22,387 bases of DNA from an uncultured Eisenbergiella sp. (GTDB lineage Bacteria > Bacillota > Clostridia > Lachnospirales > Lachnospiraceae): contig CAJUEL010000063.1 of NCBI GenBank assembly GCA_910585455.1, positions 1 through 22,387 on the forward strand, read 5' to 3'. Shown here one piece after another: positions 8,065 through 14,716 of the stretch; the first letter of the stretch is position 1, and the number at the start of each line of letters is the position of its first letter. The notes beneath the pieces are model-generated. The model did no database searches and was not told the origin of the DNA. It saw only the letters and a program-made list of their open reading frames with translations. The translations under genes were made by a program, and so were the position numbers.

Positions 8065-8103
8065 CCCGGGATTTTCACACTGAAAGTGCGAAAACATCTC
8101 GGG
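8065..8103. terminator. Imperfect hairpin between convergent PIN operon and GNAT gene
   Basis: CCCGGGA (8065-8071) and TTTTCACAC (8072-8080) pair with GTGCGAAAA (8086-8094) and TCTCGGG (8097-8103) around a TGAAA loop, with two wobbles and a 2-nt bulge. There is no clear T-run. It lies where a shared terminator would be expected. The rest of 7967-8133 holds nothing recognisable. Confidence 0.35.
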
Positions 8104-8133
8104 TATGGCTGATGTGTGGATAATAATGATATT

Positions 8134-8616
8134 TTACAAATCCCTTTTCAGATATCCACAGGTAAATGGGAAAAAATCAAACTTCTTTGTCCCAATGTGG
8201 ATAAAACCATGATCCTCATACCATTTTCTTAATATTGTGTTTTCCTCTACGATTCCAATATGCATCTTTCTGCATCCCATTTCCTTTGCCTTTATACAGG
8301 CATCCTCCAGCAGCCTTGTGCCGATATGCTTATGCCGGTATTGTGGAAGAACGCACAGATTATTAAGCTCGCACGCATGATTATCCTGCAATGCCAATGA
8401 ATAATAGCCAATTATTTTACCGCCATCCCAATATGCGAACATGGGTCTGTGCTCATTTTGTAATTGATATAGCAGCCGGTCCTGGGTTGTAGCAAACGCT
8501 GTAAAACGTGGGGCGTTATCAGCCGTAAAACCAAATTCGTCAGCTACAGTGAGAAAGCTTTCCCTTATGACAGTAACGCATTGCGCGATGTCCTTTTCAT
8601 AAATTTCCTTGATCAT
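8134..8616 (-). CDS. GNAT family N-acetyltransferase
   Basis: A 160-aa single GNAT domain, expected to move an acetyl group from acetyl-CoA to an amine. The acetyl-CoA motif A is LCVLPQYRHKHIGTRLLEDA (about 87-106), in which the first glycine of the usual RxxGxG is replaced by His97 while Gly99 is kept. The KWYEDHGFIHIGTKKF segment (131-146) is the usual C-terminal motif B. AAGGAG lies 7 bases before the ATG and directly abuts the leader hairpin at 8629-8646. It is downstream of a broken GNAT gene in the same direction, with a 51-bp gap. The substrate is not predictable; small-molecule or protein acetylation are both possible. Confidence 0.88.
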   Translation of the reverse strand: MIKEIYEKDIAQCVTVIRESFLTVADEFGFTADNAPRFTAFATTQDRLLYQLQNEHRPMFAYWDGGKIIGYYSLALQDNHACELNNLCVLPQYRHKHIGTRLLEDACIKAKEMGCRKMHIGIVEENTILRKWYEDHGFIHIGTKKFDFFPFTCGYLKRDL

Positions 8617-8628
8617 ATCGATGCTCCT

Positions 8629-8646
8629 TGTGCGCTTTGGCGCATA
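8629..8646 (-). promoter_or_regulatory. GCCAAAGC leader hairpin of the GNAT gene
   Basis: The - strand sequence TATGCGC-CAAA-GCGCACA forms a short GC-rich stem with a CAAA loop. It runs straight into AAGGAG (8624-8629). It is the same element as in front of the kinase-TIR gene, with 12 identical bases at the tip. Confidence 0.5.
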
Positions 8647-8667
8647 TAGGTATAAAAATCTGTCAAT

Positions 8668-9114
8668 TTATTTCACTTTTTTAAAAAGCCGGGCGCTCCA
8701 GAATTCCATGCCGAGTTCATCTATATAGAAATGCAGAATTGCCCGGAAATTTTTGGTTGCCGTGCTAAGTAAAATGATATCAGCCTCGTCTGCGACATTT
8801 TCTTCGACATATCGAAACAGCATCTTTCCGACTCCACGGTTTCTGCAGGGCGGGCTGACATACAGCTCCTCAATTTCAAAGCATTTTGCGCCCGCCTGAT
8901 AAACAGAGGATGTCTTTTCTGCGACTTTCATATGCCCGAACAGGTAGCCGATAATCCTGCCGGCTTCCATCGCCAGAAAAATTCGATTTCCCGCAATATA
9001 ACTTTCGCTATTCTTTCAATACCCGTGACAGGAGTTTTCTGCTTCCCAGGCTTCAGAAAGAAAAATCAGCTGCTTTAGAATTTCATCAGTCAAAGTCGCT
9101 TCTTTGATTTCCAT
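8668..9114 (-). pseudogene. GNAT acetyltransferase interrupted by an in-frame TGA
   Basis: Reading from ATG at 9114 (MEIKEATLTDEILKQLIFLS...), the frame meets TGA at codon 33 (9016-9018). It then continues in the same frame into an intact GNAT body to 8668. Without the stop it would be a 148-aa acetyltransferase with motif A CRNRGVGKMLFRYV. CGA-to-TGA is the simplest cause. GGGGGAAGGG precedes the 9114 start, so that is the original start. Re-initiation at the internal ATG at 8970 would give only the C-terminal 100 residues, lacking the first strand and helices. It is the first gene after promoter copy B and is followed by an intact GNAT gene. A sequencing error is possible. Confidence 0.8.
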
Positions 9115-9236
9115 ATCCCTTCCCCCTTTGATCCGGCAACCGGTATACACCTCTGATATGGCGATGGGCGCTTCCCGCTGTAGCAAACGTTTCGCCGGAG
9201 TCTGATATTTTTAAAAAGCGCATATCGGTGAATCTG

Positions 9237-9277
9237 ATTATATCACTTCCAGATTCTGCTTACCACTAAAATATAGG
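9237..9277 (-). promoter_or_regulatory. Promoter of the GNAT pair, 41-bp repeat copy B
   Basis: On the - strand, TATAAT (9237-9242), a 17-base spacer and TGGTAA (9260-9265) match copy A at 7179-7219 (37/41 identical). It lies about 120 bases upstream of the broken GNAT start. The intervening 9115-9236 shows no gene. Confidence 0.55.
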
Positions 9278-9307
9278 ATGCCGGATCACAATTCAGGTCA
9301 GAATGTG

Positions 9308-9647
9308 TTACTTTTCACGGGGTGGGGAGAAAGGCCGGGCGGGGCAGACAGGGCAGGGAGCAGCGGAAAGATGGGCGGCGGCGGACACAGACTGTTTCCT
9401 GACGCTTTTATCCGGAGCGGAGAAATTCCCAAAATGACAGGATATTCCTGGGACAGGGCGCAAAACTGTCTGAACGCAGTGAGTTTTTTTGCGCCCTGTC
9501 CCGTTTGGGAATAGCCGGTCATTTTGTGGAATTACCCGCTCTGGATAATGCGGCTGGAAACAGTCTGTGTCCGCCGCCGCCCATCTTTCCGCTGCTCCCT
9601 GCCCTGTCTGCCCCGCCTGGTCTTTCTCCCCACCCCGTGAAAAGTAA
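9308..9647. repeat. Large palindromic element, copy 1 (340 bp)
   Basis: The outer about 93 bases of each arm are inverted repeats with only two mismatches. They start TTACTTTTCACGGGG and end CCCCGTGAAAAGTAA. The inner part continues as an imperfect palindrome down to a 16-bp perfect stem, GGGACAGGGCGCAAAA (9450-9465) with TTTTGCGCCCTGTCCC (9487-9502). The core 9376-9579, bounded by CGGCGGCGGACACAGACTG inverted repeats, is shared in opposite orientation with 14351-14553. No transposase or real coding frame is inside. It ends 10 bases before the promoter of the ABC-sigma operon. MITE-like element or structured RNA are both possible. Confidence 0.85.
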
Positions 9648-9656
9648 TGTTCAAAA

Positions 9657-9682
9657 TGAACCTTTCGTTGTTTTCATCCGTC
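9657..9682 (+). promoter_or_regulatory. ECF-sigma-type promoter of the ABC-ABC-sigma operon
   Basis: TGAACC (9657-9662), 16 bases, CGTC (9679-9682) follows the AAC/CGTC layout of extracytoplasmic-function sigma promoters (compare B. subtilis sigma-W and sigma-M). TATAAG at 9685-9690 has no matching -35. The third gene of the operon is itself an ECF-like sigma factor, so autoregulation is likely. Confidence 0.5.
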
Positions 9683-9727
9683 TGTATAAGGGGAAGCTAA
9701 TCAGTGTTGTGAAAGGGGGACACGTAA

Positions 9728-11338
9728 ATGAAACATGTAGATGCCCTGCGGGTCAGCGGGGGAAAGGGGCTTGCGCTCTGCGGCATCACCGCGGCGGCGA
9801 AGACAGCGGATATTATCCTTAGGAATGCGACCGGAGTGCTGGTGGACAACGGAGCGGACGGGGCGGCTTTTTTCGCGGCGCTGCCTGTGATCGGTGTGGT
9901 CTGCGGCATCAATCTGCTGCTGCAATATCTCGCGCCATATGCCCAGGACAGATATGAGGCGTCCTATACGGGAGCGCTGTTCTCCCGGCTGGAGGAAAAG
10001 GTTCTTCTGGCAAAACAGGAACAGCTTGATAACAGGAATGTGGGGGAATTCACCACCTGCTTTACCTCGGACATCCCCGGCATTTTGCAGTATACAAAAA
10101 GAATGCTGCTCTTCCTTTTTCCGGACATCCTCTCCTTCGCCCTGTGTCTGAGCCTGCTTGTGCGCATGAACCCGGTGCTCGCTCTTACGGCCCTGGTTTC
10201 CGCAATGGCGTCGGCTTTTTTCATGACAAAGCTGAGCGCGGGCATGGTAAAGGGGCTGAACGCCTATCAGGATAAACTAAAGGACGTCAACAAAATGACG
10301 TCGGACAGTCTTTTTAATCTGGAAATGGTCAAAATCAGCCAGATGGAGGAGGAACTTAAGAAACGGTATGCGGACGAACTGAATCGGCTCCACAGAATCA
10401 GAAGGCAGGTGGCATTGCGGCAGGCGGTTTTATCCGCGCCCACGATGACGTTTTCCTTTGTGACGCTGCTGGCGATCGTGCTTTGCGGCGGATATTTTGT
10501 GCTGACGGGGCGGATGCGCATCGGGCAGCTGCTGTCGGCGGCGGCATTGTCAGATTACATCGTATCTCCTGTCATGCGGTTTGAAAACTCCCTCGTTCAG
10601 TGCAGGCGGGCAACGGTCCATTTAAAGAACTTTTCCCTTTTTGAAAAAATGGAAGAGGAAGGGCAGGCGGTTTTGGGTGTCAAAGCGACTTCGGCATGTG
10701 GCTTTTGGGCGCTTTCCTTTCGGTATCCCGGCGGGAAACCGGTATTCGACGGGTTGGAGCTGCAGTTTGAAAAGGGAAAGCTTCATTATATCGTCGGTGC
10801 AAACGGTTGCGGGAAATCCACCCTTTTTCAAATCATCGGCGGCATTTATGAGATCGACAGCGGTGAAATATATTTACCCGCAAAAAGCGACAGCAGAAAG
10901 GACGTGAGGGCGGCGATTTCCGCCATGCCGCAGGAGCCTCTTCTTTTTGCGGATTCCATCAGGGCAAATCTGCTCGCCGGGACGACCGGGCGGGAGGAGG
11001 ACATGGTTCGCATGTGCAGGGAGCTCGATCTGCATGAGGAAATTCAGTGTATGGAAGCGGGTTATGATACTGTTCTGCATGAAAACGGCGCGCCTTTGTC
11101 CGGCGGACAGAAAAAAAGGCTCACCTTTATCCGGTGTGTGCTCCGGGAAGCGGCGGTCTATCTGTTCGACGAGCCCACGGCAAATGTGGACGCCCAAAAC
11201 GCCGCCCGCATGATGGCGATGCTTGGCGGGCTGGCAAAGGAGCGCTGTGTGGTTGTGATCACCCATGACCGGGAGCTGACGGAGAAATATCCGGGGACGG
11301 TACATGCTTTAAGTGGAGGTGGGACGCATGAAAAATGA
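9728..11338 (+). CDS. ABC exporter half-transporter (TMD-NBD fusion), first subunit
   Basis: A 536-aa half-transporter with a membrane domain (about 1-300) and a C-terminal ATPase. The NBD has Walker A GANGCGKST (357-365), Q-loop Gln402, signature LSGGQKKR (457-464), Walker B LFDEPTA with Asp481/Glu482, and switch His513. All catalytic residues are present. Membrane helices are visible around 50-70, 125-165 and 240-260. The start at 9728 has AAAGGGGG about 8 bases upstream. The 3' end overlaps the next ABC gene by 11 nt, so the two are translationally coupled and probably form a heterodimer. The family exports lipids, peptides or drugs; the substrate is unknown. The N-terminal membrane part is shorter than in full 570-600-aa exporters. 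Confidence 0.88.
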   Translation: MKHVDALRVSGGKGLALCGITAAAKTADIILRNATGVLVDNGADGAAFFAALPVIGVVCGINLLLQYLAPYAQDRYEASYTGALFSRLEEKVLLAKQEQLDNRNVGEFTTCFTSDIPGILQYTKRMLLFLFPDILSFALCLSLLVRMNPVLALTALVSAMASAFFMTKLSAGMVKGLNAYQDKLKDVNKMTSDSLFNLEMVKISQMEEELKKRYADELNRLHRIRRQVALRQAVLSAPTMTFSFVTLLAIVLCGGYFVLTGRMRIGQLLSAAALSDYIVSPVMRFENSLVQCRRATVHLKNFSLFEKMEEEGQAVLGVKATSACGFWALSFRYPGGKPVFDGLELQFEKGKLHYIVGANGCGKSTLFQIIGGIYEIDSGEIYLPAKSDSRKDVRAAISAMPQEPLLFADSIRANLLAGTTGREEDMVRMCRELDLHEEIQCMEAGYDTVLHENGAPLSGGQKKRLTFIRCVLREAAVYLFDEPTANVDAQNAARMMAMLGGLAKERCVVVITHDRELTEKYPGTVHALSGGGTHEK

Positions 11339-12962
11339 CTTCAAAAAGCTGGCACAGTTTTTTGGACTGTTCCGAAAGCTGTGGATTCCCTATGGAATTG
11401 CCACGCTGGTGGCGGCGAGCCGCAATTTTGCCATTTCCTATATCAGCGCCATGATCAGCAGCAGGGCGGTGGCGGTCGCAGCCTCCCGCGCTTCGATTGT
11501 GGATTCGGTCAGGATGATCACAATCTGGGTGGTCTGCTTTGTGGCGGTGGACTCTGCGGGCATCTGTTTTCAGACGCTCATCATCCATAAAATATCCCTG
11601 ATCCTCAGAGAAAAAATGTTTTCCCGTTTCCTGCGAGCCCCCCTTTCGGCGCTGGACCGGTTTGGAGGGCGGGATGAGCTGGCGGCGCGGATGAATCTGG
11701 ATATTGAGAATGCCACCGGACTTTTGTCCTTCGGGATTTTGTGGCCGCTCATGTGCGGCATTTCCGGCATCGGCGCGACCATAACCATATTCGGGTATAA
11801 CCGGGCGATCTGTGTCGCGGTCTATGCGATTGGCCTGCCCGCGCTTTGCCTGCAGGCGGCATTGTCAAAGCGGATCCGGCGGCATATGGCGGAAATTCAG
11901 GCGGAAAAGTCCGCCATATTGTCGCTTTCGACGCAGAGCTTTTTGCGCGCCGCGGGCATCAGGCTGGCCGGTCTGGCGGGGCATGTGTCCGGGCGGCACC
12001 GCGCAGGGCTTGGACGCTATGATAGGCTGTTTATGAAAAAAGGGACCGTGGAAGGCGTCTATGGCGCGGTGCAGGGAGCGCTGCGGCTGTTTTGCTTTTT
12101 TGGCGTGTTCTGCTATGGTCTGTTTGGAGCCGGGATGCAGCCGGAGGATGTGGTTTTGATCAGCCAGCTGGCCCCTTTGATCGCGACCATGCTGTTATCC
12201 CTTTCCGACAGCGCCATGAGTGTGTTAAAATCAATGGTGGGGATTGACCGCATTCTGGAGCTGTTAAACCTTCCGGAGGAGGAAGCCTTTGGGGAAGCAT
12301 TTGCGGTCCGGCAGGGAGAAAAAATTCTGGAAACGAAGGGGCTGGTTTGCGCTTGGCAGGACAATGCGGTCAGGATAGCGGATCTGGACATCGCTTTCGG
12401 GGAGAAAACGCTGATCGCCCTGAAAGGCAGGAGCGGTTGCGGAAAAACGACTCTGCTGCGGCTTTTGCTGAAGCTGTACCCTTACCCGGAAGGAAAGCTG
12501 CGGTTTTTCGGGCAGGAAATCGGCGCGTGCAGCCGTGATTCTGTTCGGGGAAGCGTCGCATATGTTCCGCAGGAAAATATCATTTTTCCAGGAACCATAC
12601 GGGAAAACGTGCTGTGGGGAAACCGCCGGGACGGTGTTTTGGACGGGGAAATTCTGGATGTGTTTGCGCGGCTTGGCGCGGATGGCTGGATAAAGAGCGC
12701 AGGGCTGGACAGCATCCTGCAGGAGGGCGGCTCGAATATTTCCGGGGGACAGCGGCAGCTGATCGCCATCGCCCGGGCGGTGCTGTATCAAAAGCCGGTG
12801 CTGATACTGGACGAGGCCCTTGCGGCGGTTGATGAGGCGCATATCGGAGAAATCATGGATTTTTTGTCCGAAATGCGGGAGAATATGGATATCCTCATCG
12901 TGACCCACGACAGGCAGGTCATGCAAAGGTGCGGCACGGTGGTAGAGATGAAGCGGGAATGA
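11328..12962 (+). CDS. ABC exporter half-transporter, second subunit
   Basis: A 544-aa partner of the preceding gene. The membrane domain spans about 20-310. The NBD has Walker A GRSGCGKTT (367-375), Q-loop Gln415, signature ISGGQRQL (471-478, Ile for the usual Leu), Walker B LILDEALA with Asp495/Glu496, and His527. The D-loop region reads DEALAAVDEA, differing from the usual DEATSALD. The frame opens at a GTG at 11313, but the ATG at 11328 is chosen because GGAGGTGGG (11315-11323) sits directly upstream of it. The sigma gene starts 11 bases after its stop codon. Both subunits keep a catalytic glutamate, so neither site is clearly dead. Confidence 0.88.
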   Translation: MKNDFKKLAQFFGLFRKLWIPYGIATLVAASRNFAISYISAMISSRAVAVAASRASIVDSVRMITIWVVCFVAVDSAGICFQTLIIHKISLILREKMFSRFLRAPLSALDRFGGRDELAARMNLDIENATGLLSFGILWPLMCGISGIGATITIFGYNRAICVAVYAIGLPALCLQAALSKRIRRHMAEIQAEKSAILSLSTQSFLRAAGIRLAGLAGHVSGRHRAGLGRYDRLFMKKGTVEGVYGAVQGALRLFCFFGVFCYGLFGAGMQPEDVVLISQLAPLIATMLLSLSDSAMSVLKSMVGIDRILELLNLPEEEAFGEAFAVRQGEKILETKGLVCAWQDNAVRIADLDIAFGEKTLIALKGRSGCGKTTLLRLLLKLYPYPEGKLRFFGQEIGACSRDSVRGSVAYVPQENIIFPGTIRENVLWGNRRDGVLDGEILDVFARLGADGWIKSAGLDSILQEGGSNISGGQRQLIAIARAVLYQKPVLILDEALAAVDEAHIGEIMDFLSEMRENMDILIVTHDRQVMQRCGTVVEMKRE

Positions 12963-12972
12963 AGGTGATGCG

Positions 12973-14322
12973 GTGGAAGATTTTGAAAAGCTGTTAAACG
13001 TAGAAAGGGCGGCTATCGAGCGCTTTGTCCGGCTGCGGATGGACTCCGAAGCGGAAGCGGAGGACGTGCTGCAGGAGGTATATTTTGCGGCATGGCAGAA
13101 ATTTTCACAGCTGAAAAACAGGGAGCATTTCCGGGCGTGGCTTCTTAGCATCGCCCGGAACAAATGCAATGACTATTTCCGCAAAAAAGCGGCGCGGCCA
13201 GAGCTTTTGGGTGCTGTGGACGACGAACCGGGCGGCTGCGCCCGGGCGGATATCCGGCGGCTGCCGCGAGGGTCCCATGCGCCGCTGTCCGATGCGCCGT
13301 CTCAAATGGAGCCGTCGGATGGAAGGTTTGGGATTTTGGAGGCGTATACCGTGCGGGAAACGATGGAGCAGCTTGGAGATAAGGATAAGCAGATTCTTTA
13401 CCTGTATTTCTGGAAGGAAATGCCTCAGGCAGAAATCGCGAGGAGGCTGGATATTCCGGTGGGGACCGTGAAGAGCCGTCTCCATACGGCAAAGCAGAAT
13501 TTTAAGAGCAAATATTCCTGTCATACCGGAGAGGAGCAGGAAGGATGGCGCGGCGCAAAAGAGCTGCCCAAACGGCTTTTTGCGTATCGGATTGAAGCCA
13601 GCGCCGGCGCTCCCTTTGAGGTGAAATGGGAGGAGCTTATGTCCTGGTTTCTCATTCCCAGAACCGGGGAAAGGCTGTCCTGGGGGATGTATGAGGCGCC
13701 ATCCGGCAGACGGTGCTTTGCATATGACATGGAAGCGGCAGGCAGGACGAGGGTGCACGGCATTGCGGGGGTGGAGCTGCGCGCCCGGGAAGCGCCCTAT
13801 TCCGATAAAAAATTGATTGACCGCACTTTTGTGGCGCAGCTGACCGATACCCATTGCCGTTATCTGGCAGCAACCCGGAATGAGGGCGGGATCAGGAGCT
13901 ATCTCACCTTTCTTGACGGAGACGCCTTTTTTACCGGCTGGGGATTCGGCGAAGCAAATTGCGGGCACGAGACGAGCCTTTTTCCAAAGGGGAATATCCG
14001 GAAGGACGGAAGGATCGTTACGGGCGCAGACCGCGCTTTTTTGCAGGATATTGTGGGACGCTATACCGTTACCATCAATCAAAAGCGTTATGATGCGGTA
14101 TGCCTGATGACGCTGGAAAGCTATGGCTGCGGTATGGTCTCGGAGCAGTATCTGGACCGGGAAGGGAGGACGCTGCTCTGGAGGGGCTTTAGCCGCATGG
14201 GCTGGGTGACCGACCGCCTGAAAAAAATCTGGGGAGAACGGATACCGGAGAGCGAACAGCTTTTCGTAAACGGTACGCCTTACCTGCACTGGTGCGATTG
14301 CATTACGGATTATATCCTTTGA
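12973..14322 (+). CDS. ECF-type sigma-70 factor with a large C-terminal domain
   Basis: A 449-aa protein starting at GTG with GAAGGTG 5 bases upstream. Residues about 10-75 are sigma region 2 (DVLQEVYFAAWQKF at 31-44; RAWLLSIARNKCNDYFRKK at 54-72). Residues about 125-180 are region 4 with the helix-turn-helix QAEIARRLDIPVGTVKSRLH (152-171). Ordinary ECF factors end there; this one carries about 255 more residues (195-449). That extension is rich in aromatic residues and Cys: FVAQLTDTHCRYLA (286-299), ANCGHET, SYGCGMVSEQYLD, and a WCDCITDYIL end. I do not assign a fold to it. Such an extension could act as a built-in sensor or anti-sigma, and no separate anti-sigma gene is seen. It is the last gene of the ABC operon and its stop codon lies inside palindrome copy 2. 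Confidence 0.88.
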   Translation: MEDFEKLLNVERAAIERFVRLRMDSEAEAEDVLQEVYFAAWQKFSQLKNREHFRAWLLSIARNKCNDYFRKKAARPELLGAVDDEPGGCARADIRRLPRGSHAPLSDAPSQMEPSDGRFGILEAYTVRETMEQLGDKDKQILYLYFWKEMPQAEIARRLDIPVGTVKSRLHTAKQNFKSKYSCHTGEEQEGWRGAKELPKRLFAYRIEASAGAPFEVKWEELMSWFLIPRTGERLSWGMYEAPSGRRCFAYDMEAAGRTRVHGIAGVELRAREAPYSDKKLIDRTFVAQLTDTHCRYLAATRNEGGIRSYLTFLDGDAFFTGWGFGEANCGHETSLFPKGNIRKDGRIVTGADRAFLQDIVGRYTVTINQKRYDAVCLMTLESYGCGMVSEQYLDREGRTLLWRGFSRMGWVTDRLKKIWGERIPESEQLFVNGTPYLHWCDCITDYIL

Positions 14323-14586
14323 GGCGGGCCCGGGGAAGGGCGTGGAGAACCGGCGGCGGACACAGACTGTTTCCAGCTGCGTTATCCGGAGCGGGAAATT
14401 CCACAAAAATGACCGGCTATTCCTAAACGGGACAGGGCGCAAAAAACTCACTTCGTTCGGACAGTTTTGCGCCCTGTCCCAGGAATATCCAGCCATTTTG
14501 GGAATTTCTCCGCTCCGGATAAAGCGACTGGAAACAGTCTGTGTCCGCCGCCGGTTCTCCTCTCCATTCCCCGGGCTTGCCTCAAA
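14318..14586. repeat. Large palindromic element, copy 2 (269 bp)
   Basis: TTTGAGGC at 14318-14325 is mirrored by GCCTCAAA at 14579-14586, enclosing an imperfect palindrome. Its core 14351-14553 is the reverse-oriented match of 9376-9579, read from the loop. The inner perfect stem is GGGACAGGGCGCAAAA (14429-14444) with TTTTGCGCCCTGTCCC (14465-14480). The outer arms (CCCGGGGAA and TTCCCCGGG) differ from copy 1 yet are complementary to each other. The sigma gene's TGA (14320-14322) is part of the left arm. It may act as a terminator for the operon. Confidence 0.83.
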
Positions 14587-14636
14587 ACAAAAAGATAATG
14601 CGGGAAAAACAGAAAGAAATTTGTGTATGGGAATGA

Positions 14637-14665
14637 TTGACTTTTATATGGCAACAAAATATAAT
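14637..14665 (+). promoter_or_regulatory. Promoter of the DUF4143 ATPase gene
   Basis: TTGACT (14637-14642), 17-base spacer, TATAAT (14660-14665): 11 of 12 consensus bases. The leader to the ATG at 14717 is about 45 nt. The segment 14587-14636 holds nothing recognised. Confidence 0.8.
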
Positions 14666-14670
14666 AAAAG

Positions 14671-14686
14671 TGTGAAATATATCACA
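14671..14686. promoter_or_regulatory. CRP/FNR-type box over the ATPase transcription start
   Basis: TGTGA-AATATA-TCACA is a perfect match to the CRP/FNR-family consensus TGTGA-N6-TCACA. It begins 6 bases after the -10, so bound protein would block initiation. No Crp/Fnr gene is in the window. Confidence 0.5.
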
Positions 14687-14716
14687 GAATTCTTAATTAT
14701 AATGTGAGGGAACCGC

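Noticed and set aside
9308..9647. Palindrome as a CRISPR array or phage attachment site
   Set aside because: There are no regularly spaced repeats or spacers, no integrase, and no tRNA target. The structure is a single nested inverted repeat.
9278..9822. Short open frames inside palindrome copy 1 (78 aa and 105 aa on the + strand)
   Set aside because: They read through the inverted-repeat arms, share mirrored peptide segments, and have no SD. They are not genes.
13105..14496. 463-aa open frame on the - strand opposite the sigma gene
   Set aside because: It is antisense to a clear ECF sigma gene and runs into the palindromic element. Its Pro/Arg-rich content is typical of antisense reading.
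14342..14707. 121-aa open frame across palindrome copy 2
   Set aside because: It is composed of repeat sequence and the next gene's promoter region, with no SD and no family match.
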